Below are positions 34,524-43,700 of a stretch of DNA of 64,000 bases, in pieces. The stretch is from Microbacterium memoriense (lineage in GTDB: Bacteria; Actinomycetota; Actinomycetes; Actinomycetales; Microbacteriaceae). The notes under the pieces are model-generated. The model was not told the DNA's origin, made no database searches, and saw nothing but the letters and a program-made list of their open reading frames with translations. Within the stretch, counting starts at the first letter, position 1; every line of letters starts with the position of its first letter. The position numbers were made by a program, and so were the translations under genes. The stretch lies in assembly GCF_025398275.1 (NCBI RefSeq), contig NZ_JAODOR010000012.1, positions 1 through 64,000 of the forward strand, given 5' to 3'.

Positions 34524-35540
34524 CTATTCGAGGCGGAGTGCGGGGTATCCGGAGTATGCGGCCGCGGCGAGGGCCTGCCAGCGGTTGGCGACGCCGACGC
34601 TGATGCCGGTGAGGTCGGAAAGAGGGCCTGCGGGCATGACTGCGGCGAGGGCGAGGAGCGCGGCGCCGCGGAGGGCGACGATGCTGCAGACGAGGATCTG
34701 CAGGTCTTTGACCATCATGCTGTAATCGGTGTGAGCGCCGGCGCGCAGCTTGGATGGGAAGAGCCAGTCGGAGTCCGTGTCCCAGCGCCGCGGGGCGTCG
34801 ATCTGGCGTCGGATCAGGGCGGGGAGCGGGTCGCGGAGCCTCACGGGCGATGTGCCGATCGTGACGGTCATCTCGTCGCCGGTGTCGGTGATGTCGGAGC
34901 GGGTGAGTTTCGCGACGGCGGAGCTGGGGCGTCCGAGGGTGCCGCAGAGCAGGCCGCAGATCCGCGTTCGAGGGGGAATGGTCTCGTCGGTTTCGAAGCG
35001 GTGCATCCAGTCGCGGTAGACGGGGATGGGGTAGCTGGTGGAGGGATCGATCCAGCGGGATGGCGGCGGGCTCATCCTCGTCGCCCTGCCGGTGTCCGCG
35101 GCCCAGCGGATGAAGGTGCGGAGCTGATCGAGGTGCCGGGGGAACTGTTCCAGGTAGTCCTCGACGATGGTCTGAGAGCCGGTGTGCAGGTCGAGGTTGT
35201 GGTCTTCGAGGTGGGTGAGGAAGGCCAGCGCGATCCGGCAGGATGAGCGGGCGCGATCGAAGGTGCCGTCGCTGATGCCGTTGCGGGCGATCAGCAGTCG
35301 GGTTCGGGCGACGACGGACCATCGGCAGTAGGGGCCGAGGACCCGCGCGATCGCGGTGGGGTGGCCGGTGAGGAATCGGTCGAGCCAGCGTTCGAAGTGT
35401 GCCCATGCTTGGTCGCGGGGTGGGAGCACGCCGACGTCGGTGAGGGCGTGGCGCATGAGTTCGGCGGCTTGAGTGATCGGGTGCTCGTCGAGAGCTTCGT
35501 GAGCGACATCGAGGCGCCCGGTGAGCATGTCGCGGATCAC
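34524..35540 (-). CDS. diverged tyrosine-recombinase-like protein, last gene of recombinase operon
   Basis: A protein of about 338 aa. A helical core-binding-like N-terminal half (GSQTIVEDYLEQFPRHLDQLRTFIRWA) is followed by an integrase-like catalytic fold: LLCGTLGRPSSAVAKLTRSDI corresponds to the region of the first catalytic Arg, and SVGVANRWQALAAAAYSGY resembles the end with the nucleophilic Tyr. The His-x-x-Arg box of active enzymes is not clear, so it may be a partner subunit. I set the start at GTG 35540, which overlaps the stop of the zinc-ribbon gene by 4 nt (GTGA). It is the fourth and last gene of a tightly coupled operon. Confidence 0.68.
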   Translation of the reverse strand: MIRDMLTGRLDVAHEALDEHPITQAAELMRHALTDVGVLPPRDQAWAHFERWLDRFLTGHPTAIARVLGPYCRWSVVARTRLLIARNGISDGTFDRARSSCRIALAFLTHLEDHNLDLHTGSQTIVEDYLEQFPRHLDQLRTFIRWAADTGRATRMSPPPSRWIDPSTSYPIPVYRDWMHRFETDETIPPRTRICGLLCGTLGRPSSAVAKLTRSDITDTGDEMTVTIGTSPVRLRDPLPALIRRQIDAPRRWDTDSDWLFPSKLRAGAHTDYSMMVKDLQILVCSIVALRGAALLALAAVMPAGPLSDLTGISVGVANRWQALAAAAYSGYPALRLE

Positions 35541-36475
35541 CCCGGCGGATGCGGAGCGCTTCGGCCATTCATCGACTTGGGTTCGGGGTGGTTCGTGAGC
35601 CTGACCCGCAGTGGCTCGAGCGCTTCCCGTCGTTCGGGGATGCCGCCCCTGAAGAGGGCGTCGACGGCGTCGCGTGCGCTGCAGGGGTAGCACCTTTTGC
35701 CGTCGCGGATGTCTTCGATGCCGCAGCTGGCGCAGATGAACGGTGACGGTCTCCCGGCGCAGGGTGTGCAGGTGAGGGTGCCGTCGTCGGCGACGGATGC
35801 GACGAGGGTGACGCGCTGGCATCGCGGGCAGGGACGTCGGGTGCCGCGGATGATGTCGAAGCAGGGACTGCAGGTCGCGCCGCCGGTGAAGCGGACTCTG
35901 ACCCGAGTGGTGCGGCCGCAGTGCACGCAGGGTTCGATCTTTCCGGGCGCGCATTCCGGGCAGAGCGGTCCGTCCGCTGTCACCGTGTGGACCAGGCGTG
36001 CGTTGCCGCAGCGGATGCAGGGCTTCTTCGCGTCCGGGAGTCGTCGACGGCAGTTGTTGCAGAGCGGTTTCCGGTCACGACGTATGCAGACGGGGCGCAG
36101 CCGCCCGCAGTCCGCGCAGTACTCGGCGCGGAGCGCGTCTGTGCAGGGCTTGCAGATGCGTCGGTCGTCGGGGCCGCGCCCGATGATCCGTTCTCGTCCG
36201 CATCGCTCGCAGACCGGGATCACCACGGCATGCCCGTTGTCGCGGATCCGGCGGAGCATGCGTTGCAGGATCGCGGGGGTCATCCGGTCGCCGGCTTGGG
36301 CGAGGTCGGTGGTGGTGCGGACGTAGCGGGCGATGTGCCCGCGGGTGACGGCGGCGGGCGCGAACTCGACGATGAACTCCGTGAGGGCGGATTCGCCCAT
36401 GCTCACCCAGGGTTCGCCCTGTGCGAGGAGATGGTGGACGGTGTCAGGGAGCGCGGTGGTGGGTGGCGAGGTCAC
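35537..36475 (-). CDS. multi-zinc-ribbon protein of recombinase operon
   Basis: A 312-aa protein. The first 95 residues are helical (DTVHHLLAQGEPWVSMGESALTEF). The remainder is a chain of about eight zinc ribbons, each with two CxxC or CxxCG pairs (for example CERCGRERI...CKPC, YCADCGRLRP...CNNC, CIRCGNARL...CPEC). It should bind nucleic acid or protein, not cut DNA. Start GTG 36475 overlaps the HTH gene stop, and its own stop overlaps the next start, both by 4 nt. In related elements a zinc-ribbon part and a recombinase-like part are sometimes one protein; here they are two genes. Confidence 0.72.
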   Translation of the reverse strand: MTSPPTTALPDTVHHLLAQGEPWVSMGESALTEFIVEFAPAAVTRGHIARYVRTTTDLAQAGDRMTPAILQRMLRRIRDNGHAVVIPVCERCGRERIIGRGPDDRRICKPCTDALRAEYCADCGRLRPVCIRRDRKPLCNNCRRRLPDAKKPCIRCGNARLVHTVTADGPLCPECAPGKIEPCVHCGRTTRVRVRFTGGATCSPCFDIIRGTRRPCPRCQRVTLVASVADDGTLTCTPCAGRPSPFICASCGIEDIRDGKRCYPCSARDAVDALFRGGIPERREALEPLRVRLTNHPEPKSMNGRSAPHPPG

Positions 36476-36795
36476 TGCTTGTCGGGGCGGACGAGCTTGG
36501 CAGGAACCGTTCGCAGCGCCCCGAGCTCGGTGACAGTGCCGCCGACGACCCGGGTCTGCTTCACGGTGACGTCCTCGAACGTGATGAGGTCATTCGGGGT
36601 GCAGCCGAGTATGAGGCAGAGCGCGTCCAGAACTTCCATGTTGAGTCGTTGCGGAGGGCTCGTCACCAGCCGGTAGACCTGCTCCCGAGAGAGGGAGACA
36701 CCCTGCTCGGCTAGCAGCGGGACGAGGTCAGTGGTCTTGAAGATGTCACGCTCAGCGAGCCGCCGGCGCAGGTGCCACTCGAACTTGCGCGTCAT
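36472..36795 (-). CDS. small XRE-type helix-turn-helix protein
   Basis: A 107-aa protein. The HTH spans about 10-70 (LRRRLAERDIFKTTDLVPLLAEQGVSLSREQVYRLVTSPPQRLNMEVLDALCLILGCTPNDLITFE), which matches the Cro/CI-like XRE fold of the YozG type. The ATG at 36795 overlaps the integrase stop by 4 nt (ATGA). It probably regulates the operon or acts as a directionality factor; both are inference. Confidence 0.85.
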   Translation of the reverse strand: MTRKFEWHLRRRLAERDIFKTTDLVPLLAEQGVSLSREQVYRLVTSPPQRLNMEVLDALCLILGCTPNDLITFEDVTVKQTRVVGGTVTELGALRTVPAKLVRPDKQ

Positions 36796-37886
36796 GCGAC
36801 GCCTTCCTTCTTTCCGAGCACCCGATCGAGCGCTTCGTGGAACACCCGGTTCTTCCAGTCATCGCTGACCGAGGTGTAGATCGCCGTCGTCGACGAGTGA
36901 TGATGCCCGACCTGCTCCTGCACGAACCGCTCGGCGTAGCCGAACTCGATCAGATGCGTCACATACGAGTGCCGCAAGCTGTGCAGCGTCAGCATCGGGT
37001 CCAAGTCGAGATCGTCGCGGATCCGCGCGAACCGAACATCCGCCGTGCGGGTGCTGATCCGGGTGCGGCGTTCGCTCAGCCAGAGCGCCGCGGCACCGTC
37101 TGTCGCGATCCGCGGCCGGATCTCCTCCACCCACACCTTCAACCCGCGCGTGGCCCACTCGAACTCCGGCAGTGCGAGGATCGTGCGGCGCCGCGGCGGT
37201 GACCCCTTCATCGCCTTCCCGTAGCGGACGTGCACCTTCCCGTATGGGCCCCAGTCGGGCATGTGCGGGTTCGGGCGCAGATCGTTGACGTCCAACATCA
37301 CCGCCTCCCGCCGGCGGAGGCCGAAGGCGTAGACGGTCTTGAACAGTTGCGCGTCTCGCAGCGCCGGCAGCGCCGCCTTCCCGCGACTCGCGACCAGGTC
37401 CTCCGCGATCTCATCGGCCCGGGTGAAGAACGCCTCGAGCTCGTCATACCCGAACGGGCGCCGCGACGCGCGCGCTTCGAACTCGGCCAGATGGGAGTGC
37501 GTGTTCCAGGGGTGGCAGATCTGCGCGGGCACGAGCCCGAACCGCTCGAGGCAGACGTCGTGCCAGTCGTAGGCCGGGTTGACGAGGAACTCGCAGAACA
37601 GCTTGATCATCAGGTGGTAGCCGCGGATCGTCGAGTGCGCGACAGGCTGCGGCCTCGACAACAGTGCCGACGTGAAGTCCTCGACATCCCGCGGACCCCA
37701 GTTCCACGGATACTCGCCGGTGAACTCCTGGAACCGCCTCACACCCCACAACCGCGCTTCCACTGTCGACGTCGACAACCCGCGGGAGCGCAACGAGATC
37801 GCGTACCGGTCCAGCATGTCGGTGAACGTGGCGCGCTCAGGGTCCAGCTGCACAACCGGCGCGAGAACCACGCGATACGAAACCAT
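36792..37886 (-). CDS. tyrosine recombinase / site-specific integrase
   Basis: A 364-aa tyrosine recombinase. The SAM-like core-binding domain is at about 20-115. The catalytic domain has the first Arg in YAFGLRRREAV (R191), HSLRHSYVTH (H302/R305), GHHH (about 327-330) and the nucleophile in TTAIYTSVS (Y337), so all active-site residues are present. It is the first gene of the four-gene operon 34524..37886. The upstream 300 bases contain repeated short words that may be its binding sites. Such operons move as transposon-like or integron-like units in actinobacteria. Confidence 0.93.
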   Translation of the reverse strand: MVSYRVVLAPVVQLDPERATFTDMLDRYAISLRSRGLSTSTVEARLWGVRRFQEFTGEYPWNWGPRDVEDFTSALLSRPQPVAHSTIRGYHLMIKLFCEFLVNPAYDWHDVCLERFGLVPAQICHPWNTHSHLAEFEARASRRPFGYDELEAFFTRADEIAEDLVASRGKAALPALRDAQLFKTVYAFGLRRREAVMLDVNDLRPNPHMPDWGPYGKVHVRYGKAMKGSPPRRRTILALPEFEWATRGLKVWVEEIRPRIATDGAAALWLSERRTRISTRTADVRFARIRDDLDLDPMLTLHSLRHSYVTHLIEFGYAERFVQEQVGHHHSSTTAIYTSVSDDWKNRVFHEALDRVLGKKEGVA

Positions 37887-38200
37887 TCATCCTCCAGCGG
37901 ATGCATCAGACGCAACAGAAGCGACAGTCAACGTAACACACAGTCAACAGACGCAACGAGTATTGCGCTCTGGAACCCAGTTGCATCAGGCGGTACGGCC
38001 AAAGCTCGATTTCGCCGATATCCCCGTCAACCAGGCAAAACCGAACTCACGCGCACAACCGACCGCCTCGCGTCATCGTGGCCGGGGCGGCCAGCATCGG
38101 ACGCGCAGCCCCAGCGCTGGTCTGTACAGGCCGAATGTCCGCGCCAAATCAACGATCATGCGATGCAACGCGCAGTTGCAAGCGATGCAACTCGGCCCGC
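37887..38200. other. leader of recombinase operon with repeated words
   Basis: No gene is supported in these 314 bases. Direct repeats are visible: AGACGCAAC at 37908 and 37949, ACAGTCAAC at 37924 and 37940 (16-bp spacing), and GCGATGCAAC at 38160 and 38182 with an inverted GTTGC between. These could be recombinase arm sites or operators of the HTH protein and should include the operon promoter. Confidence 0.5.
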
Positions 38201-38220
38201 TTGTCCCACTTACGGCGGGG

Positions 38221-38470
38221 TGTGTCCCACTTATGGCTGGTTTCAGGGGGTGAATCCAGCCCTTTTTGGGACATGGTCAGGGGGGAGAGTGCGGGATGGG
38301 TGCGTCCCACTTGGGGTTGAGTGTGTCCCACTTATGGCTGGATTTCAGGGGTGAATCCAGCCCTTTTTGGGACATGGTCAGGGGGGAGAGTGCAGGTTGG
38401 GTGTGTCCCACTTATGGCTGATTTCAAGGGGTGGAAACAGCCATAAGTGGGACACGGTCAGGGGGTGGGA
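38221..38470. repeat. array of repeat family A
   Basis: Three related units begin at about 38221, 38322 and 38401, each with TGTCCCACTTATGGCTG followed by a TTTCAGGGG segment and a GGGACA(T/C)GGTCAGGGGG end. The third is a perfect inverted repeat: 17 bp at 38404-38420 and 38438-38454 with a 17-nt loop. Units one and two share a longer segment (GTGAATCCAGCCCTTTTTGG). A related copy lies downstream of groEL (17967..18065). Confidence 0.9.
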
Positions 38471-38516
38471 GCGATGTCGGAGGCCGTCTGTATCTTCGAT
38501 TCCGCAGGTTGAGTTA

Positions 38517-38534
38517 CTAGAACAAAAGTTCTAG
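38517..38534. promoter_or_regulatory. LexA (SOS) box of the imuA-imuB-dnaE2 operon
   Basis: A perfect palindrome CTAGAAC-AAAA-GTTCTAG. The GAAC-N4-GTTC core is that of actinobacterial LexA sites, with A/T instead of C/G at the outer position. It ends 3-9 bases before the candidate imuA starts, so LexA would block transcription initiation and the transcript is probably leaderless or nearly so. Confidence 0.85.
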
Positions 38535-38537
38535 CCT

Positions 38538-39254
38538 GTGGGAATGAGGTCGATCGTGGGTAACGCGGCGGTCGCAGATGAGGTGACGCGTCTGCGCGCG
38601 CAACTCGAGCGCGTGCAGGGGCGGCGCCTCGATGCGCCGGTGTTGCCGGTGCACCCCGCTCTGGCTGCGTTGCTGCCCGGCGGAGGACTGCGTCCGGGAT
38701 CGGCGTACTCGCTCGGGTCGTCGACCTCGTTGCTGTTCGCGCTGCTGGCGCGTCCGTCGCACGACGGTTCGTGGTGCGGTGTCGTGGGGGTTCCGCGCCT
38801 CGGCGCCGAGGCGGCCGAGAGCGCGGGTGTCGACCTCTCGCATCTCGTGCTGATCCCCGATCCGGGGGAACGCTGGCTGGCCGTTGTCGCCACGATCGCC
38901 GAAGTGCTGCCGGTGGTGGCTGTCCGGCCGCCGGCACGGGCGAAGGATGCCGAGATCTCCCGCCTCGCGGCCCGCATGCGCGAACGGGGATCGGTGTTGC
39001 TGGTTCAGGGCCCGTGGCCGCAGACCGAGGCGATGATCGACATCGCCGATCCCGTGTGGGCGGGCCTCGGCGACGGGTACGGGCTGCTCGAGCAGCGCGA
39101 ACTCACGGTGACGGTATCGAGTCGGCGGTTTCCCGTTCCGCGCCGTGGCCGGATGTTGTTGCCGGATGCCGGTGGCTCGCTCACCGCGCAGCGTACGGCG
39201 CCGGTGCCCGCGCCGGGCTGGGACCGGGCCGAGCGCCTGCCGGCGGCGGTGTGA
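38538..39254 (+). CDS. imuA: ImuA-like SOS mutagenesis protein
   Basis: A 236-238-aa RecA/SulA-fold protein, first gene of the SOS mutasome operon. It has the LPGGGLRPGSAYSLGSSTSLLFALLARP region corresponding to a Walker-A-like loop that is degenerate here, so ATP binding is doubtful. The partner ImuB gene starts one base after its stop. ImuA-type proteins interact with ImuB to direct DnaE2 to damaged DNA. The start may be GTG 38538 or ATG 38544; both lie just downstream of the LexA box. Confidence 0.85.
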   Translation: MGMRSIVGNAAVADEVTRLRAQLERVQGRRLDAPVLPVHPALAALLPGGGLRPGSAYSLGSSTSLLFALLARPSHDGSWCGVVGVPRLGAEAAESAGVDLSHLVLIPDPGERWLAVVATIAEVLPVVAVRPPARAKDAEISRLAARMRERGSVLLVQGPWPQTEAMIDIADPVWAGLGDGYGLLEQRELTVTVSSRRFPVPRRGRMLLPDAGGSLTAQRTAPVPAPGWDRAERLPAAV

Positions 39255-39255
39255 G

Positions 39256-40797
39256 ATGGGTGACGCTCCCGTACGCACCCTCGTCGTGTGGGTGCCCGAT
39301 TGGCCCGTCGTCGCCCTCACCCGCGACGGCGACGATCCGCCCGATCCCGCGCTCCCGATCGCGATCTTCGCGAAGGGCGCAGTGGTGGCATGCTCGCCGG
39401 CGGCGCGCGCCGAGGGCGTGCGGCGGGGGCAACGGCGCCGCGATGCGCAGTCACGGTGCCCCGCGCTCGTGGTGGCCGAGGACGATCCCGTGCGCGATCA
39501 GCGGACGTTCGCGCCGTTGGTCGCCCGGCTCGAAGACCTCGCCCCGGGGGTGCAGCTGCGCCATCCCGGGCTCTGCGCGCTACGCGCACGCGGCCCCGCG
39601 CGGTACTACGGCGGTGAGGCAGCTGCGGCGACCGTGCTCGCGGGAGTGATCGCCGAGTTCGGTCTGCCGGATGTGCGAGTGGGAGTTGCCGACGGGCCGT
39701 TCACTGCCGAGCAGGCGGCGCGCTCGGGTACGCATCCCGACGCCCCGGTGCGGATCGTTCCGGCCGGAGCGGCGGCATCCTTTCTCGCGCCGTTGCCGGT
39801 CACGGTGCTCGCCGAAGACGACATCGTGTCGCTGTTCGCGCGCCTGGGGGTGCAGACCCTCGGCGCTGTGGCGGCCATGCCCGAAGCGCGTCTCATCGAA
39901 CGGTTCGGCGCCCGCGGGGCGCGACTGCATGCGCTGGCCGGTGGCGCTGATTCGCAGCCGGTGACCGCGCGCACGCCGCCGCCCGAACTCCACCGTGAGG
40001 TGACGTTCGAGCCGCCGGTCGAGGCGGCCGAGCAGGTGGCCTTCGGGGTGCGGGTGCCGGCGGAGGAGTTCATTTCGCGGCTCGGTGCGTTGGACCTCGT
40101 CTGCACCGAACTGCGCGTCGTGCTCACCGGCGACCGGGGGGAGCGCAGCGATCGGGTGTGGCTGCATCCGGGGTCGTTCGATGCTGCCGCGATCGTCGAC
40201 CGCGTGCGGTGGCAGCTGGCCGAGCAGGGTCTGCGCAGCGGTGTCGAGCGCGTCCTCCTCGAGCCGGAGGGGGTGGATGCCGCCTCCCACCACACGGCGC
40301 GCCTCTTCGGCGGCGGCCCGGAGGAGCGGGTGCACCATGCGCTGTCGCGCGTGCAGGCGATGCTCGGGCATCGGGGCGTGCTCACTCCGGCGATCGGGGG
40401 CGGCCGCTGGCTGGCCGAGCGACAGGTACTCGTGCCCTGGGGAGACGCGGTATCGGGCGTCCGCGATCGAGCACGGCCCTGGCCGGGGAGTCTGGCCGGG
40501 CCCCTTCCGGCAACGGTGTTCGCCGAGGTACTCGCGGTCGAAGTGGTCGACGCGGACGGTGACATGGTCGCTGTGGGGGCCCGCGGTGAGCCGACGGGGG
40601 AGCCCGCGGTGCTCGTCGTCGCCGGCCGAGGTCGCCGCATCCGCGGCTGGGCGGGGCCGTGGCCGATCGTCGAACGCGGGTGGGATCCTGAGCGGGCGCG
40701 CCATGCGCACCGGTTCCAGGTGCTCGACGACGACGAACGCGCCTGGTTGCTCGTCTGCGAAGAGGGCGCGTGGCACGCCGAGGGGGTGTACGACTGA
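39256..40797 (+). CDS. imuB: ImuB, catalytically inactive Y-family polymerase homologue
   Basis: A 513-aa protein of the DinB/UmuC family. The palm and finger region is recognisable (ARAEGVRRGQRRRDAQSRCP, LRARGPARYYGG, VGVADGPFTAEQAAR), and the thumb and little-finger region follows from about 195. The acidic residues of an active Y-polymerase are not in place (the N-terminus reads VVWVPDWP), in agreement with the known role of ImuB as a scaffold joining ImuA, DnaE2 and the sliding clamp. The C-terminus is long. ATG 39256 is one base after the imuA stop, and the stop overlaps the dnaE2 start by one base. Confidence 0.92.
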   Translation: MGDAPVRTLVVWVPDWPVVALTRDGDDPPDPALPIAIFAKGAVVACSPAARAEGVRRGQRRRDAQSRCPALVVAEDDPVRDQRTFAPLVARLEDLAPGVQLRHPGLCALRARGPARYYGGEAAAATVLAGVIAEFGLPDVRVGVADGPFTAEQAARSGTHPDAPVRIVPAGAAASFLAPLPVTVLAEDDIVSLFARLGVQTLGAVAAMPEARLIERFGARGARLHALAGGADSQPVTARTPPPELHREVTFEPPVEAAEQVAFGVRVPAEEFISRLGALDLVCTELRVVLTGDRGERSDRVWLHPGSFDAAAIVDRVRWQLAEQGLRSGVERVLLEPEGVDAASHHTARLFGGGPEERVHHALSRVQAMLGHRGVLTPAIGGGRWLAERQVLVPWGDAVSGVRDRARPWPGSLAGPLPATVFAEVLAVEVVDADGDMVAVGARGEPTGEPAVLVVAGRGRRIRGWAGPWPIVERGWDPERARHAHRFQVLDDDERAWLLVCEEGAWHAEGVYD

Positions 40798-43700
40798 TGG
40801 GCTTCCACAATCCCTCGGTGTCGTGGTCCGAGATGGAGCGGCTCCTCAGCGGTCGTCCACCCGACGGCGGTGATGGGCCTGCGTTCTCGCACAAACGCGG
40901 CTCATATGAGCCTCCGCCGATCGAGCGTCCGGAGGGCGCGGTACCGTACGCCGAGCTCCACGCGCACTCGTCGTTCTCCTTTCTCGATGGCGCGTCATCG
41001 CCGGCGGAGCTTGCCGAAGAGGCCGAGCGGCTCGGGCTGCACGCCCTCGCAATCACCGATCACGACGGGTATTACGGGATCGTCCGGTTTGCCGAAGCGG
41101 CCGAGAAGTTCCGGGTGAAGACCGTGTTCGGCGCCGAGCTCTCGCTCGATCTCTCCGCGCCGCAGGCCGGCGCCGCCGATCCGGAGGGCTCGCACCTGCT
41201 GGTGTTGGCCCGAGCCGAAGAGGGGTACCACCGGCTCGCCGCGGCGCTCACCCATGCACAATTGGCCGGCGGGGAGAAGGGGCGCCCGCTCTACCGCCTC
41301 GACGAACTGGCCGACCAGGCCGAGGGGCAGTGGGCGATTCTCACGGGATGCCGGAAGGGCTCCGTCCGTCAGGCCCTCGCCGCCGAGGGGCCCGCGGGCG
41401 CGGCCGCGGAGCTCGACCGGCTGGTGGACCTGTTCGGGCGTGACGCCGTGCACGTCGAACTCATCGACCACGGCGGTCCGCGCGATACGCGGGACAACGA
41501 TCTGCTGGCCACGCTCGCCCGGGACCGGGGGCTGCCGATCCTCGCGACCAACAACGTGCACTACGCCGTGCCCGAAAAAGTGCATCTCGCGGCGGCGATC
41601 GCCGCCGTTCGGGCGAACCGCGGCCTCGACGAGCTCGATGGCTGGCTTCCCGCGCATGCCGGCGCGTACCTGCGCTCCGGCGCCGAGATGGCCCGCCGGT
41701 TCCGGCGCTACCCCGGGGCGATCGCGCGGACGGTGACCCTCGCCGATGAGCTGGCGTTCTCGCTCCGGCGCGCCAAGCCCGCGCTGCCGAAGATGGCGGT
41801 GCCGGAGGGGCACACGCCGATGTCGTGGCTGCGCCACCTGGTGTGGGATGCCGTGCCCCGGAAGTATCCGGACCTTGATGACGACGGCCGTGCGCGCATC
41901 GACCGTGAGCTCGCGGTCATCGAGCAGAAGGACTTTCCCGGCTACTTCCTCATCGTCCACGGGATCGTGCAAGAGGCGCGGCGGCGCGGCATCCTGTGTC
42001 AAGGTCGGGGGTCGGCGGCCAACAGTGCGGTCTGCTATCTGCTGGATATCACCGCGATCGATTCGATCTTCTATCGGCTGCCGTTCGAGCGGTTCCTCTC
42101 GGCGATGCGCGACGAAGAGCCCGACATCGACGTCGACTTCGATTCGGGGCGCCGCGAAGAGATCATCCAGTGGGTGTACGCGCAGTACGGCAGGGAGCGG
42201 GCGGCGCAGGTCGCCAACGTCATCCAGTACCGGCCGAAGAACGCCGTACGCGACATGGCGAAGGCGCTCGGGCATTCACCGGGGCAGCAGGATGCGTGGT
42301 CCAAGCAAGTGGAGCGCTGGGATGGGCCGGTACCCGGGTCGCACGACATCCCCGAGCGGGTGCTGGCCTATGCGGGGGAGTTGCTGAAGGCGCCGCGGCA
42401 TCTCGGTATCCACTCCGGGGGCATGGTGCTCACCGATCGTCCGGTCGGGGAAGTCGTGCCGATCGAACATGCCCGCATGGAGAATCGCACCGTCATCCAG
42501 TGGGACAAAGACGACGCCGCCTGGATGGGGCTCGTGAAGTTCGACCTGCTGGGGCTCGGCATGCTCGCGGCGATCCAATACTGCTTCGACGAGATCGCCG
42601 AGACGACGGGGGAGAGGTGGGACCTCGACGCGATCCCGAAGGAAGAGCAGGCCGTGTACGACATGCTGTGCCGCGCCGATTCGATCGGGGTGTTCCAGGT
42701 CGAATCGCGCGCGCAGATGGGGTTGTTGCCGCGCCTGCAGCCGCGGCGGTTCTACGACCTCGTGATCGAGATCGCGCTCATCCGGCCGGGGCCGATCCAG
42801 GGTGGCGCGGTGCATCCCTACGTACGCCGCAAGCTCGGGCAAGAGAAGGTGACGTACGCGCATGAGAAGCTCATCCCCGTGCTCGAGCGCACGTTCGGAA
42901 TCCCGATCTTCCAAGAGCAGCTCATGCAGATGGGCATGGCCGTGGGTGACCTCACGGGGGAGGATGCCGATGTCCTCCGCCGGGCGATGGGCTCCAAGCG
43001 CGGCATCGAGCGGATCGAGTCGGTCAAGACGAAGCTCTACGCCGGCATGGAACGCAACGGGCTCGTGGGCGAGGTCGCCGATGACATCTACGCGAAGATC
43101 CAGGCGTTCGCGAACTTCGGCTTCGCCGAGAGCCATTCGTTGTCGTTCGGGCTGCTCGTCTATGCGTCGTCGTGGCTGAAGCTCCACTATCCGGCGGCGT
43201 TTCTGGCGGCGCTGCTGCGCGCGCAGCCGATGGGCTTCTACACGCCCGCGACTCTCACCGCCGATGCCCGCCGTCACGGCGTCACGGTGCGCCGCCCCGA
43301 CATCCATGCCTCCGCGGTGGATGCGTGCCTCGAACCCCTGGCCGATTCGGGCGCAGCGCCGTCGCCGACCGGGCTCGCCGCGTGCGCCGACCGGCACCAG
43401 CCGCCGGTGCCCGACTTCGATGCGACGGCGCCCGACGTGTCGGCGGCGCACCGGCGCGACGGCGGGTCGGCGGTGCGGCTGGGGCTCGCGTCGGTCACCG
43501 GCGTCGGAAAGCCCCTCGCCGAACGGATCGTCGCCGAGAGAGCGGCGCACGGCGGGTTCCGCGATCTGCGCGACCTCGTGCGCCGCACGGGGGCCACGGC
43601 CGCGCAGGTCGAGGCGCTCTCGACCGCGGGCGCGTTCGAGAGCATGGGCATCACCCGGCGCGAGGGCATCTGGCTCGCCGGCGACGCGGCGCAGGACCGC

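Noticed and set aside
34516..35568. Arg/Pro/His-rich 350-codon frame in the recombinase operon
   Set aside because: It overlaps the recombinase-like gene in another frame on the same strand and has shadow composition; the frame with integrase-like sequence and a GTGA overlap was kept.
38221..38470. CRISPR-like array
   Set aside because: The units are few, unequal in length and palindromic with similar interior sequence, there are no unique spacers of constant length and no cas genes.
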